Assembly: GCF_001650875.1 (NCBI RefSeq)
Contig: NZ_LXYI01000029.1
Coordinates: 25,356 to 89,355, forward strand
Direction: 5' to 3'
Source: Sulfitobacter sp. EhC04
GTDB lineage: Bacteria; Pseudomonadota; Alphaproteobacteria; Rhodobacterales; Rhodobacteraceae
Length of the DNA stretch: 64,000 nucleotides
Shown here piece by piece: positions 25,077-33,696 of this stretch. Positions within the stretch are counted from its first letter, which is position 1; each line of letters begins with the position of its first letter. The notes under the pieces were generated by a model. It saw only the letters and a program-made list of their open reading frames with translations, did not search any database and was not told where the DNA came from. Made by a program: the position numbers and the translations under genes.

Positions 25077-25538
25077 ATGAAAACTTTCTCTGCAACACCG
25101 GCAGACATCGACAAGAAATGGATCATCATTGACGCCGAAGGCGTCGTGCTGGGCCGTCTCGCGTCGATCGTTGCCATGCGGCTGCGCGGCAAGCACAAGC
25201 CGTCCTTCACCCCTCACATGGATTGCGGTGACAATGTCATCGTCATCAATGCCGAGAAAATCCAGATGACCGGCAAGAAGCGTGAAGAAAACTTCTACTG
25301 GCACACCGGCCACCCCGGCGGGATCAAGAGCCGCACCAAGGCGCAGATCCTTGAAGGCGCGCACCCCGAGCGGGTCGTGACCCAGGCCGTCAAGCGCATG
25401 CTGCCCGGCAACCGCCTGAGCCGCCAGATCATGACCAACCTGCGCGTCTATGCAGGTGGCGAGCACCCGCACGAGGCGCAAAACCCCGACGTTCTGGACG
25501 TGAAGTCCATGAACAAGAAAAACACCCGGAGCGCATGA
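25077..25538 (+). CDS. rplM: 50S ribosomal protein L13
   Basis: 153-residue L13 of the large ribosomal subunit. Typical blocks are [45 protein letters not shown], and [31 protein letters not shown]. It is first in the universal rplM-rpsI operon, and its stop overlaps the upstream in-frame ATG of rpsI. Confidence 0.98.
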   Translation: MKTFSATPADIDKKWIIIDAEGVVLGRLASIVAMRLRGKHKPSFTPHMDCGDNVIVINAEKIQMTGKKREENFYWHTGHPGGIKSRTKAQILEGAHPERVVTQAVKRMLPGNRLSRQIMTNLRVYAGGEHPHEAQNPDVLDVKSMNKKNTRSA

Positions 25539-25540
25539 GC

Positions 25541-26029
25541 ATGGCTGACGAAATCAACACACTCGAAGATCTGGCCGAAGTTGCCGGCGTTGCCGCAGCA
25601 CCGGAAGTTGAGCTGACCCCGCGTGAGCCCGTGCGTGACGAATTGGGCCGTGCCTATGCCACCGGCAAGCGCAAAGATGCGGTCGCCCGCGTCTGGATCA
25701 AGCCCGGTTCCGGCAAGGTCACTGTCAACGGCAAGCCGCAGAACGAATATTTTGCACGCCCCGTGTTGCAGATGATCCTGGCGCAGCCTTTCGGCATCAC
25801 CAACACAGAAGGCCAGTTCGACGTGGTCGCCACCGTCAAGGGTGGCGGTCTGTCCGGTCAGGCCGGTGCGGTCAAGCACGGTGTCTCCAAGGCGCTGCAG
25901 CTTTATGATCCCTCCCTGCGCGGTGCGCTGAAGGCGGCAGGTTTCCTGACCCGCGACAGCCGTGTCGTCGAGCGGAAGAAATACGGCAAGGCCAAGGCGC
26001 GCAAGAGCTTCCAGTTCTCCAAGCGTTAA
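25541..26029 (+). CDS. rpsI: 30S ribosomal protein S9
   Basis: 162-residue S9. An alphaproteobacterial N-terminal extension of ~35 residues ([21 protein letters not shown]) precedes the conserved core [20 protein letters not shown] and the C-terminal tail ending KSFQFSKR, which reaches the P site. ATG 25541 was chosen because GGAG lies nine bases upstream; ATG 25535 (overlapping the rplM stop) has it only three bases away. Confidence 0.97.
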   Translation: MADEINTLEDLAEVAGVAAAPEVELTPREPVRDELGRAYATGKRKDAVARVWIKPGSGKVTVNGKPQNEYFARPVLQMILAQPFGITNTEGQFDVVATVKGGGLSGQAGAVKHGVSKALQLYDPSLRGALKAAGFLTRDSRVVERKKYGKAKARKSFQFSKR

Positions 26030-26053
26030 GCTGCTGGTCATATTTTCGGGAAA

Positions 26054-26080
26054 GGCCGCGCCATCGGGTGCGGCCTTTTT
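26054..26080 (+). terminator. rplM-rpsI intrinsic terminator
   Basis: GGCCGC (26054-26059) pairs with GCGGCC (26070-26075) around a 10-base loop and is followed by TTTTT, 24 bp after the rpsI stop. Confidence 0.8.
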
Positions 26081-26135
26081 CGTTTCTGCGGGCGTTTTCG
26101 CATTTGGTTTCGACGCGCTGGCGCGCGCCGACCGC

Positions 26136-26193
26136 CGGGGGAGGCGCTGCCTCCCCCGGACCCCCACCGGGAATATTTTTTGCCAAAAAGAAA
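26136..26193. repeat. GGGAATATTTTTTGCCAAAAAG intergenic repeat, copy 1 (split motif)
   Basis: A G+C-rich hairpin (GGGGGAGGCG/CGCCTCCCCC type) is followed by ACCGGGAATATTTTT and TGCCAAAAAGAAAG. The same order recurs at 37471-37518 and, interrupted, at 58631-58782. Function unknown. Confidence 0.7.
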
Positions 26194-26253
26194 GAGGCAG
26201 GGTTTTACCCGGGCTGCGGCTGTCTATCTTGGGAAGCAACAAAGGAGTTTGAT

Positions 26254-27243
26254 GTGAAATATTCGGTTCTCGATCTGGCACCTGTCCCCGAAGGCAGCGA
26301 TGCGGCGCAGGCGATGCGCAATACCACCGAACTGGCGCAGCAGGCCGAGGCGCTGGGGTTTCACCGCTACTGGATGGCGGAGCATCACAACATGCCCGGC
26401 ATCGCCTCTGCCGCGACATCGGTGCTGATCGGCCATGTGGCAAGCGTGACCCGAACCATGCGCGTGGGGGCCGGGGGCATCATGCTGCCCAACCATGCGC
26501 CGCTGGCCATTGCCGAACAATTCGGCACGCTGGCGACGCTATACGGTGACCGGATCGACCTGGGCCTGGGCCGCGCGCCCGGTGGCGATCAGGCGGTGTA
26601 TCAGGCGCTGCGCCGGGTGGGCAGCGACGATTTTGTGGCCGACGTGGCAGAGTTGCAGGGCTATCTGGGCGATCCGCAGCCCGGTGCAGCGGTGCGCGCC
26701 CTGCCGGGCGAGGGCACCCATGTGCCGCTGTGGATTCTGGGCTCGTCGCTTTATGGTGCGCAGGTGGCGGCGCATTTCGGGCTGCCATATGCCTTTGCCT
26801 CGCATTTCGCACCCGATGCGCTGGAGCAGGCGGTGGCGGTTTACCGACATCAGTTCCAGCCTTCCGCGCAGTTGGACAAGCCGCATTTCATGCTGGCGGT
26901 GAATGTCTTTGCCGCCGAGACCGATGCGGAAGGGGCCTATCTGCGGACCTCGATGCAGCAGGCCTTTGCCCGGATGCGCACCGGCCAGCGCGGCAAGCTG
27001 CCGCGCCCGGTGGATGACATCGACGCCGAGATCGGCGGCGCGGTGCGGCGCGGCGTGGATCAGGCGCTGCGGGTGACGGCAGTGGGCAGCCCCGAGACGG
27101 TGCGCGGCCAGCTCGATGCGCTGCGCGCCGAATACCAGCCCGATGAGATGATCCTGACCGGGCAGATCCACGATCACGCGGCGCGGCTCAGGTCCTTTGA
27201 AATCGCGGCGGAGGTGCTGTCGGGCCTGTCCCGCGCCGCCTGA
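26254..27243 (+). CDS. LLM-class flavin-dependent oxidoreductase
   Basis: 329 residues of the luciferase-like monooxygenase superfamily (TIM barrel, FMN or F420 binding). Diagnostic segments are [58 protein letters not shown] and [14 protein letters not shown]. The start is GTG 26254, with AAAGGAG six bases upstream; a longer frame from 26068 crosses the repeat and is rejected. Convergent with the tetR-type gene. It belongs to the MsnO8-like group by N-terminal pattern; substrate unknown. Confidence 0.88.
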   Translation: MKYSVLDLAPVPEGSDAAQAMRNTTELAQQAEALGFHRYWMAEHHNMPGIASAATSVLIGHVASVTRTMRVGAGGIMLPNHAPLAIAEQFGTLATLYGDRIDLGLGRAPGGDQAVYQALRRVGSDDFVADVAELQGYLGDPQPGAAVRALPGEGTHVPLWILGSSLYGAQVAAHFGLPYAFASHFAPDALEQAVAVYRHQFQPSAQLDKPHFMLAVNVFAAETDAEGAYLRTSMQQAFARMRTGQRGKLPRPVDDIDAEIGGAVRRGVDQALRVTAVGSPETVRGQLDALRAEYQPDEMILTGQIHDHAARLRSFEIAAEVLSGLSRAA

Positions 27244-27253
27244 ACGGGCGAAA

Positions 27254-27871
27254 TCACTCGTCCGGGCGCACCAACCCCAGACCCCGAAGGTAGATGCCGA
27301 TGCCGGTTTCCAGCAGGTCGTCCGCCGGGAAGGGCGAGGCGCGGCCGGGGGAGTTGCGCGCGAAAAGTTCCACGACACCGTGGCTCAACGCCCAGATATG
27401 GGCCGAGAACATCGAGGCGGGCGGGCGCCGGTCCTCGGGGATGTGCTGGCTGAGGTCGGTGGCGGCGCGTTCCAGCACCGCATTGGCGCGGCCCGCCACG
27501 GCGGCCAGGTCCGGCGTCCGGTTCACCGAGATGCCGCTTTCGAACATCGCGATGTAATGGCCGGGATATTTGCGGGCAAAGGCGAGATAGGCCCGGCCCG
27601 TGGCTTCGAAGGCCTTGAGGGCGGAGGGCTGGCCGGACTGATAGGCGAAATCCATCAGATCCGCAAAAATCTCGTAGCCTTGCCGGGCGGCCTCGGCGAT
27701 CAGATCCTCGCGGCCATCGAAGTGGCGGTAGACCGCCGCCGGGGTCACGCCCGCCTGTTTGGCCGCCTCCGACAGGGTAAATCCGGTTGGGCCGCGCGCC
27801 TCGATCAGTTCAAGTGCGGCCTCGATCAGCGCCTGTCGCAGGTTGCCGTGATGATAGCCGCGTTTAGGCAT
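27254..27871 (-). CDS. TetR-family transcriptional regulator
   Basis: 205 residues. The N-terminal helix-turn-helix (FTLSEAAKQAGVTPAAVYRHFDGREDLI) is followed by a ligand-binding domain of the WHG type (FARNSPGRASPFPADDLLETGIGIYLRGL). The ATG lies 8 bp inside the upstream ppk2 gene, so it is probably cotranscribed with it. Ligand and targets unknown. Confidence 0.88.
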   Translation of the reverse strand: MPKRGYHHGNLRQALIEAALELIEARGPTGFTLSEAAKQAGVTPAAVYRHFDGREDLIAEAARQGYEIFADLMDFAYQSGQPSALKAFEATGRAYLAFARKYPGHYIAMFESGISVNRTPDLAAVAGRANAVLERAATDLSQHIPEDRRPPASMFSAHIWALSHGVVELFARNSPGRASPFPADDLLETGIGIYLRGLGLVRPDE

Positions 27872-28733
27872 CCCAGATGTCCGGACCGCCGCAGATCAGC
27901 GGGTCGATCGCACCGATGGCACGCGCATCTTTCTGTGGATACTCAAAGGCATGGCAGAGCACCCGCATGGCATTCAGACGCGCGCGGCGCTTGTCGTCAG
28001 AGCGGATGATGGTCCAGGGCGCGTGGTCGGTATGGCTGCGCGTCAGCGTGTCCTGGATCGCGGCGGAATAGGCGTCCCATTTGGCCAGCCCCTGGACGTC
28101 GATGCTGCTGAGTTTCCATTGCTTCAGCGGATCGCTTTCGCGTGCCAGCATGCGGCGCAACTGTTCGGCGCGGCCCACGTTCAGCCAGAACTTGAACAGG
28201 TGAATGCCGTCATCCACCAGCATCTTTTCGAAATCCGGCACCTGGTTGAAGAAATGCCGGTTCTGATCCGGCGTGCAGAACCCGAAAACCGGTTCGACCA
28301 CGCCCCGGTTGTACCAGGACCGGTCGTAGAAAACGATCTCTCCCGCGGTGGGCAGATGAGTCACATAGCGCTGGAAATACCATTGGCCCTGTTCCGTCTC
28401 TGTCGGTTTGGACAGGGCGACGACGCGCGCCGCGCGAGGATTAAGATTGGTGCGCATCCGGTTGATTGTGCCGCCTTTTCCGGCGGCATCGCGGCCTTCG
28501 AACACCATGACGATGCGGGTGCCGCTGTCACGGACCCAGGATTGCAGCTTGACCAGTTCGATCTGCAGCTTGTCATAGGCACGGTCATAAACCTTGCGCG
28601 CCAGCCGCTCCGAATGGGGGTAGGACGCCGAAATCACGTCTCCCTTGTCGGCGCGGCGGATCGCGTTGCGGATCTGGTCGGGCGCGTCGTTTTCGTAAAA
28701 GGCGCTGATCGCGCCGTCAAAGGGCAGGTCCAT
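27864..28733 (-). CDS. ppk2: Polyphosphate kinase 2
   Basis: 289-residue PPK2-family enzyme that moves phosphate between polyphosphate and nucleotides. Walker A is FEGRDAAGKGGTINR, Walker B is IVFYDRSWYNR, and the lid and acceptor region include PTETEQGQWYFQRY. A single-domain protein of this length is usually a class I member acting on nucleoside diphosphates, though direction cannot be read from sequence. It precedes and overlaps the TetR-type gene. Confidence 0.9.
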   Translation of the reverse strand: MDLPFDGAISAFYENDAPDQIRNAIRRADKGDVISASYPHSERLARKVYDRAYDKLQIELVKLQSWVRDSGTRIVMVFEGRDAAGKGGTINRMRTNLNPRAARVVALSKPTETEQGQWYFQRYVTHLPTAGEIVFYDRSWYNRGVVEPVFGFCTPDQNRHFFNQVPDFEKMLVDDGIHLFKFWLNVGRAEQLRRMLARESDPLKQWKLSSIDVQGLAKWDAYSAAIQDTLTRSHTDHAPWTIIRSDDKRRARLNAMRVLCHAFEYPQKDARAIGAIDPLICGGPDIWDA

Positions 28734-28781
28734 GGGGCCTCCTCAAATGGTCTTTGAATTCAATATGGGATGTTAAGGGGA

Positions 28782-29753
28782 TTAACGCAAACCCGCACGG
28801 GCCGCGGCCCTGTCGATGGCGGCAGTCAGTTCCTCGGGCGCGGTATGTTGCAGCATGTGGCCCTGACCTGGCAGGATCTTCAATGCGCCACGGGGGACGT
28901 CGCCCATCAGCACCTCGGCGTGGATATGTGCGGGCACGATGGTGTCGGCATCGCCGTGGACCGCCTCGATGGGCATGGTCAGATTGCCGTATTGCTTTTG
29001 CATTTCAACCACATGCGGGCGCAGGGCATTGACCTGCTGGGCATTGGCGCGCAGCGACGTCCGGCGCAGGGTCAGCCCGGTGCCCAGATGGTCGCCATAG
29101 CCCGCCGGGGCCTCTTGCGGGGCAAAGATGGCGTTGATGCTGCCCTCGATATAGGTCCTGGGGACAAAGGCGGTGACCATCGGCACAAACAGCGCCCCAC
29201 CGGGCAGGGAGCCATTGACCGTATAGGTCCAGCCCAGCCCGCCGGGCCAGGGTTCCGACACCGCACCGGCCAGCACCAGCGCGGCGGTATCATCGGGGCG
29301 CGACAGGCCCCAGGCGAGGGCCACGATGCCGCCAAAGGAATGGCCCAGCACGATGGGATTGCGCACATCCAGCGCATCGGCGGCCTTTTGCAGCAGCGCG
29401 GCCTGTGCCTGTGGCGTTTCTTCGGTGGTGTTCCAGGCACCGCCCGATCCGGGCAGGCGGCCCGTCCAGCCCATGCCGGGCCGGTCGAACAGGATCACCC
29501 GGTAGCGGTCGGTCAGGCGGCTGGCGAATCCCATGGTCAGGTCCCGCAGGTTGCCGCTGGCCCCGTGGATCAGCACCAGGTCGGGGCCGCTGCCCATGAC
29601 CAGCGCATGCACCGGCACGCCGTCGATATCCAGCATCCGGCCCAGGGGCGGCGTGGCCGCTTCTGCCGCCGCTTCACGGGCTGCCGCGCGCCATTGAACG
29701 ATGCCGATCAGCGCGGCCAGAAGGACAACAGCAATCATCATTCCGGTCCTCAT
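28782..29753 (-). CDS. Membrane-anchored alpha/beta hydrolase
   Basis: 323 residues. One N-terminal membrane helix (MMIAVVLLAALIGIVQW) precedes a hydrolase domain: VLIHGASGNLRDL (oxyanion loop), FDRPGMGWTGRLPGSG, nucleophile elbow GHSFGG, acid in HGDADTIVP, catalytic His in GQGHMLQH. The anchor suggests action at the periplasmic face. It starts 4 bp from the metA stop on the same strand and may be cotranscribed with metA. Substrate unknown. Confidence 0.82.
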   Translation of the reverse strand: MRTGMMIAVVLLAALIGIVQWRAAAREAAAEAATPPLGRMLDIDGVPVHALVMGSGPDLVLIHGASGNLRDLTMGFASRLTDRYRVILFDRPGMGWTGRLPGSGGAWNTTEETPQAQAALLQKAADALDVRNPIVLGHSFGGIVALAWGLSRPDDTAALVLAGAVSEPWPGGLGWTYTVNGSLPGGALFVPMVTAFVPRTYIEGSINAIFAPQEAPAGYGDHLGTGLTLRRTSLRANAQQVNALRPHVVEMQKQYGNLTMPIEAVHGDADTIVPAHIHAEVLMGDVPRGALKILPGQGHMLQHTAPEELTAAIDRAAARAGLR

Positions 29754-29757
29754 CTGC

Positions 29758-30675
29758 TCAGGTGCCGATCAGCGAAATATCATAGGGGCAGCTTTGGTAG
29801 ATCTCGTTGATCCAGTTGCCATAAAGCAGATGCGCATGGCTGCGCCAGCGGTTCATCGGCGCGCGCGACGGGTCGTCATCGGGGTAGTAGTTGCAGGGCA
29901 CGTTGATCGGCGTACCCGAAGCCACGTCACGGTCGTATTCCTGTTTCAGCGTATCGCTGTCGTATTCGAAGTGGTTGAACACATAAAGCGCGCGGTGCTC
30001 CGGGTCTTCGATCAGGCAGGGGCCGACCTCATCGCTCGCCAGCAGGGTGGTCAGCTTGGGGTGGGTGTCGACCTCGTCCTGGCGCATCTCTGTCCAGCGC
30101 GACACCGGCACGACGCAATCATCGGAGAACCCGCGCAGATAGGGTGACGCGGGGGCGAGGTTGCGGTGCCGGAAACAGCCGAATGCCTTTTCGCTCAGGA
30201 TGTGCTTTTTGACGCCGTGAAAGTGGTTGATCATGGCCATCCCGCCCCAGCAGACGCCGAAGGTGGAATGCACATTGGTCTGGGTCCAGTCCATCACCCG
30301 GCGCAATTCCTCCCAATAGGTGACATCGGTGAAATCCATATGCTCGATGGGCGCGCCGGTGATGATCAGCCCGTCGAATTTCTCGTCCCAGACCTGGCTG
30401 ACGGGGCGGTAAAAGCTCTTCATATGTTCGGCGGCGGTGTTGCGGGTGCGGTGGTCCGACATGCGCAGCAGGCTGAATTCGATCTGCAAGGGCGTGGCCC
30501 CGATCAGCCGGGCGAACTGGTTCTCCGTCTGGATTTTCTTGGGCATCAGGTTCAGCAGCGCGATCTTCAGCGGGCGAATGTCCTGATGGTCGGCCAGCTC
30601 ATCGTCCAGCAGCATCACGCCCTCGCGGTTCAGCACGTCATAGGCGGGCAGGGTGGCGGGTATCTTGATGGGCAT
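29758..30675 (-). CDS. metA: Homoserine O-acyltransferase MetA
   Basis: 305 residues, class-I-amidotransferase-like fold. The catalytic cysteine is Cys142 in [10 protein letters not shown], with the MetA blocks [20 protein letters not shown] and [20 protein letters not shown]. It activates homoserine for methionine synthesis; many MetA proteins use acetyl-CoA rather than succinyl-CoA, so acyl donor is left open. ATG 30675 begins the conserved MPIKIP start. The short predicted leader leaves no room for a SAM riboswitch. Confidence 0.93.
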   Translation of the reverse strand: MPIKIPATLPAYDVLNREGVMLLDDELADHQDIRPLKIALLNLMPKKIQTENQFARLIGATPLQIEFSLLRMSDHRTRNTAAEHMKSFYRPVSQVWDEKFDGLIITGAPIEHMDFTDVTYWEELRRVMDWTQTNVHSTFGVCWGGMAMINHFHGVKKHILSEKAFGCFRHRNLAPASPYLRGFSDDCVVPVSRWTEMRQDEVDTHPKLTTLLASDEVGPCLIEDPEHRALYVFNHFEYDSDTLKQEYDRDVASGTPINVPCNYYPDDDPSRAPMNRWRSHAHLLYGNWINEIYQSCPYDISLIGT

Positions 30676-30704
30676 GAGTTTGGCGATCCGTGTATTGAAT
30701 GGTT

Positions 30705-30733
30705 TAGATAGACCGGGCAGGCTGCGCTGCCAA
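30705..30733 (-). promoter_or_regulatory. Putative metA promoter
   Basis: On the minus strand TTGGCA (30733-30728), a 17-bp spacer and TATCTA (30710-30705) precede metA by about 30 bp. Confidence 0.55.
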
Positions 30734-30826
30734 GGGGCCGGGGCGGCGGAGAACGCGGATGTGACATTGCATTTTCCGCAAGCTGACGCATCATGGCATT
30801 CTGTTGCGCCATGCACCGAGGTTTCC

Positions 30827-31402
30827 ATGCGTCTGACCCTGCTTCTTCTCTGTCTGTTGTCCCCGCTTTCCGTTGCCGCGCAGCAAGGCGATCCCATGGA
30901 TGTTCAACGCTGCATCTGGCGCTGCCTTGCCGATTCCTCCGGTCCGGCAAGTTCCGAATACAATCAATGCGTTGCGCGGCTTTGTTCAGGTGAACCCGTT
31001 GCGCCGCTCAGCACGCCTGCACCACCACAGCCAGTGCCGCTGGCCTGGCGCGCGGGGCTGGCCAGTGACGGGGTCCACCGCTTTGCGGGTGCCGATGCCG
31101 AGCAGGGCTATGGGTTCTACTATTTCTGCACGCCGCAGGTCAGTTTCTTTACCCTGATCGGCCTGCCGATGGATGCCGGACAATACAGGTTTGTGATCGG
31201 TGACGTCGCCTATCTGGTGCCGCTGGACCGCAGCCGCGGCGATCTGAGCGTGAACATCCCGCCGGGCGATGTGTTCATGCAGGGCGTGCAGGCGGGGTCC
31301 TGGCTGCGGGTGGAGGCGCTGGATGGCACATCGCTGATCCAGTTTTCGCTGTCCGGTGCCGGGGCCAGCATCAACAACGCGGTGCAGGGGTGTTTTGGCT
31401 GA
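30827..31402 (+). CDS. Secreted cysteine-paired protein, unknown function
   Basis: 191 residues with a Sec signal peptide ([19 protein letters not shown]). The mature N terminus has cysteine pairs C-x3-C (CIWRC) and C-x4-C (CVARLC) 16 residues apart, as in a disulfide-bonded helical hairpin. A Pro-rich linker ([13 protein letters not shown]) leads to a beta-rich domain with two further cysteines (FYYFCTPQ and VQGCFG). ATG 30827 has GAGG five bases upstream. Divergent from metA. No recognised family. Confidence 0.7.
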   Translation: MRLTLLLLCLLSPLSVAAQQGDPMDVQRCIWRCLADSSGPASSEYNQCVARLCSGEPVAPLSTPAPPQPVPLAWRAGLASDGVHRFAGADAEQGYGFYYFCTPQVSFFTLIGLPMDAGQYRFVIGDVAYLVPLDRSRGDLSVNIPPGDVFMQGVQAGSWLRVEALDGTSLIQFSLSGAGASINNAVQGCFG

Positions 31403-31412
31403 GGTTGATGAA

Positions 31413-31428
31413 AGGTGACATGTCACCT
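31413..31428. promoter_or_regulatory. Perfect 16-bp palindrome AGGTGACATGTCACCT
   Basis: A perfect palindrome 10 bp after the stop of the secreted-protein gene and ~110 bp before the lipoprotein gene. Its centre, GACATGTC, is the core of the hairpins at 3470 and 8942. It could be an operator for the downstream pair. Confidence 0.45.
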
Positions 31429-31538
31429 GACTGTGGCTTAAATCTTGTGCCATTTCTGCTCTACGACATTTTAACGATTAACTCACGCTTCTGCCTTGGC
31501 GGTGACTGTATCGTGGTGCAAACAAAAGGGGTATCTGG

Positions 31539-32465
31539 ATGCGTTCAAGAATTGGCATTGAACTGGCCGCCGTTATTCTGTTGGTCGGGTGTGGTGTACC
31601 CGCGACCGAAACTGAGGTAGCAGGTTTTGCAAACAGCCTTTCAGAAGTGGAAGCACCGCTTGCGCCGGTACTTAAGGCCGGAACAGAGCGAGAGACCAGC
31701 GCGGAGAAGGCGCGTTTCCTCGCGCGAGGCGAACTGGTCTATGACAGACCGCTCGATTGCATCGAAATCGTGTTCGGTCCCCGGACCGCAACAGAAAAGC
31801 TGGACCGGCGCAGCGCCGCCTGTGATGCGGCCCCAAGGTTCAGAGCCCCGTTGGTGCGTGGGAGCGCGGCTTATGCCGCTTCGGGACTTTCTGCTTTGCG
31901 AAGCTATGCGACTGTGCTGGAGCAGATTAGCGGATCGGACGTTTCTGCGCAGGTCAATGCGAATTTTCAGGAGTTCCTGACGTCGATCAACGCCTTTGCT
32001 ACGGCAAACAATGCTGCCGGTGCGGAAAACGGCGTGATCAAGACGGATCAGATCGAACCGCTAGGCAACATTGTTGGACGCGCGGTAGAGGCACGGCGCG
32101 GTGCGATCCTGAAAAGGCTGGTGAACGCGGCTCATCCGCAGATCAAAGTGATCATCGCAGAATTGATCGCATATCGCGAGCCATCCGAAAGGCTGCTGTC
32201 GCAGGCGCGCGCGTTGAACACCGCATATGAGAATTTGACAACTGCACAGGATTCAGGAAACCCGGAATATTATGCCCGGATGACAGCACGCTACGAGGCC
32301 GAGCTTGCATCATTCCAGAAATCGGTCGGCGCCAGTGATGCGGGCCGACTGATGGCGCTCTGGCGGGCGCATCAGATACTGCACGCCCAGATCAACGGAC
32401 CCGGTGATCCGGTAGAGTTGATTGGACTGCTGGAAGACTTCAAGGCTTTGGCCAAGACCAACTAG
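31539..32465 (+). CDS. Lipoprotein of unknown function, first of a two-gene unit
   Basis: 308 residues with a lipoprotein signal ending LLVGC (Cys18). The mature protein is mostly helical (FQEFLTSINAFATANN, NLTTAQDSGNPEYYARMTARYEAELASFQK) and has two further cysteines (PLDCIEIVF and SAACDAAP). No family recognised. The sequence is poorer in G+C than neighbouring core genes. AAAAGGGG lies just before the ATG. The next gene starts 19 bp downstream with a strong ribosome-binding site. Confidence 0.7.
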   Translation: MRSRIGIELAAVILLVGCGVPATETEVAGFANSLSEVEAPLAPVLKAGTERETSAEKARFLARGELVYDRPLDCIEIVFGPRTATEKLDRRSAACDAAPRFRAPLVRGSAAYAASGLSALRSYATVLEQISGSDVSAQVNANFQEFLTSINAFATANNAAGAENGVIKTDQIEPLGNIVGRAVEARRGAILKRLVNAAHPQIKVIIAELIAYREPSERLLSQARALNTAYENLTTAQDSGNPEYYARMTARYEAELASFQKSVGASDAGRLMALWRAHQILHAQINGPGDPVELIGLLEDFKALAKTN

Positions 32466-32484
32466 GTAGAAGGAGATAGGGGAC

Positions 32485-32838
32485 ATGACACAGTCCGGCG
32501 ATATCCGCGGGATGAAGACTTATCAGCAACTCTATGACTACGGGTTTGCTGCTGTAGGGAAACTAGACGCGCGAGCGAGTGAGGAAACCGATGTCACGAA
32601 ACGCAAGGCCTTGCGCGCAAAGTCATCGGAAATAATGGATTTCCTATTCCGGCTGCGGGCTGCTGAATTGGTCGAACTTTCGACGCCAACCTCCCAGATT
32701 TCAGCAGGCACACAATTGAGAAACGCAGTGGAAACAGCTAAAAAGGAGATGCGAAAACTCGAAAAGCTAGCGACTGCGCTTAAGGCCGCGTCGGACCTCC
32801 TGAAGATGGCAACGCTGTTGGTCAAACTAACCGTCTGA
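32485..32838 (+). CDS. Small all-helical protein, second of the two-gene unit
   Basis: 117 residues, entirely helical by composition, with no signal peptide and no membrane segment at the N terminus. The last ~45 residues (NAVETAKKEMRKLEKLATALKAASDLLKMATLLVKL) form a long amphipathic helix. AGAAGGAGATAGGGGAC precedes the ATG, so translation should be strong. The 3' end overlaps the convergent P-loop gene by 12 bp. No known family; a partner of the lipoprotein is inferred from spacing. Confidence 0.65.
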   Translation: MTQSGDIRGMKTYQQLYDYGFAAVGKLDARASEETDVTKRKALRAKSSEIMDFLFRLRAAELVELSTPTSQISAGTQLRNAVETAKKEMRKLEKLATALKAASDLLKMATLLVKLTV

Positions 32839-33684
32839 CAGACAGCCCGCAATCAACTCCACGAAATCCGCTTCACTCTTCAACCCGCCGATCTGGTCGG
32901 GGGTGATGGTGACACCCCATTTCGCCATCGCCTCATAACGCGGCTGGCGGTGTGATAGGGCTTGCGCATAGGTCCAGCGGACAAAGGCATCAGGATCAAC
33001 TTCATCCGCTGTGCATTTGTTTTCATTCAGATAATCCGTCCAGACCCGCGCAAGGAAAGCGGGCTGATAGGCCATCGGTTTGGGCGCGCGGTCAAAGCGG
33101 CGGATCAGCTCTTGCGTGTGGGCCTCATCGCCCCTGATCCAGACCAGCAGGCATTCCTCCGACAGGGTATTCAGCAGCGGATCATCCGGGTTTTCCGGGT
33201 CCACCCATTCGCAGATCGACCCGCCGGTGTCGCAGATGAAATGGTCGTAGCCATAAAGCGCCTTGGCGCGCTCAGCGAAATGCGGCGTGTCGTTCAGCGC
33301 CGCGATCTCGGCCAGGCGAAACGCCTCTTGCCGGGTGGCGTATTCGGCCATCGGCAAGCCGCCCTTCTGCGGCGAACCGGGCTTGCCTAAGAAAGTAGCG
33401 ACTGCAGTAAGATCATGTGTATGCACATTTGGAGCAATGTATATTGCGTCATTTATTAGCATTTCTTTGAGATAGGGATGTGACATCGCGGCAGCTAAGC
33501 ACGAATCCACGATCGCCTCGCCCATGTAGCGGGTGCCGATGCGGTAGTCGATGGAGTAGTGGAACCAGCCGCCCGAGGCGCGCAAAAGCCCGCTGAGGTG
33601 GGTTTTGCCCAGTCCCGACATGCCGAAAACCAACACTTTGCGGCGCGGCGCGGCGCGCCAGTCTTGGGCGGTGGGGTACAGCAT
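32827..33684 (-). CDS. P-loop ATPase/kinase-like protein
   Basis: 285 residues. The P-loop is VLFGMSGLGKTHLS-like (KVLVFGMSGLGKTHLSGLL, residues ~16-34), followed by HYSIDYRIGTRYMGEAIVD and a Walker-B-like HFICDTGGSICEW. The pattern recalls nucleoside/shikimate-kinase-type NTPases, but substrate is unknown. Within the gene the stretch 33388-33512 is markedly AT-rich (35% G+C over 33421-33480) compared with the rest, while the reading frame stays open. Confidence 0.7.
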   Translation of the reverse strand: MLYPTAQDWRAAPRRKVLVFGMSGLGKTHLSGLLRASGGWFHYSIDYRIGTRYMGEAIVDSCLAAAMSHPYLKEMLINDAIYIAPNVHTHDLTAVATFLGKPGSPQKGGLPMAEYATRQEAFRLAEIAALNDTPHFAERAKALYGYDHFICDTGGSICEWVDPENPDDPLLNTLSEECLLVWIRGDEAHTQELIRRFDRAPKPMAYQPAFLARVWTDYLNENKCTADEVDPDAFVRWTYAQALSHRQPRYEAMAKWGVTITPDQIGGLKSEADFVELIAGCLSDG

Positions 33685-33696
33685 GGGGCAGGTCCG

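Noticed and set aside
30676..30826. SAM-II-type riboswitch upstream of metA
   Set aside because: A promoter-like pair leaves only ~30 nt of leader and I see no SAM-II pseudoknot sequence. A covariance search would settle it.
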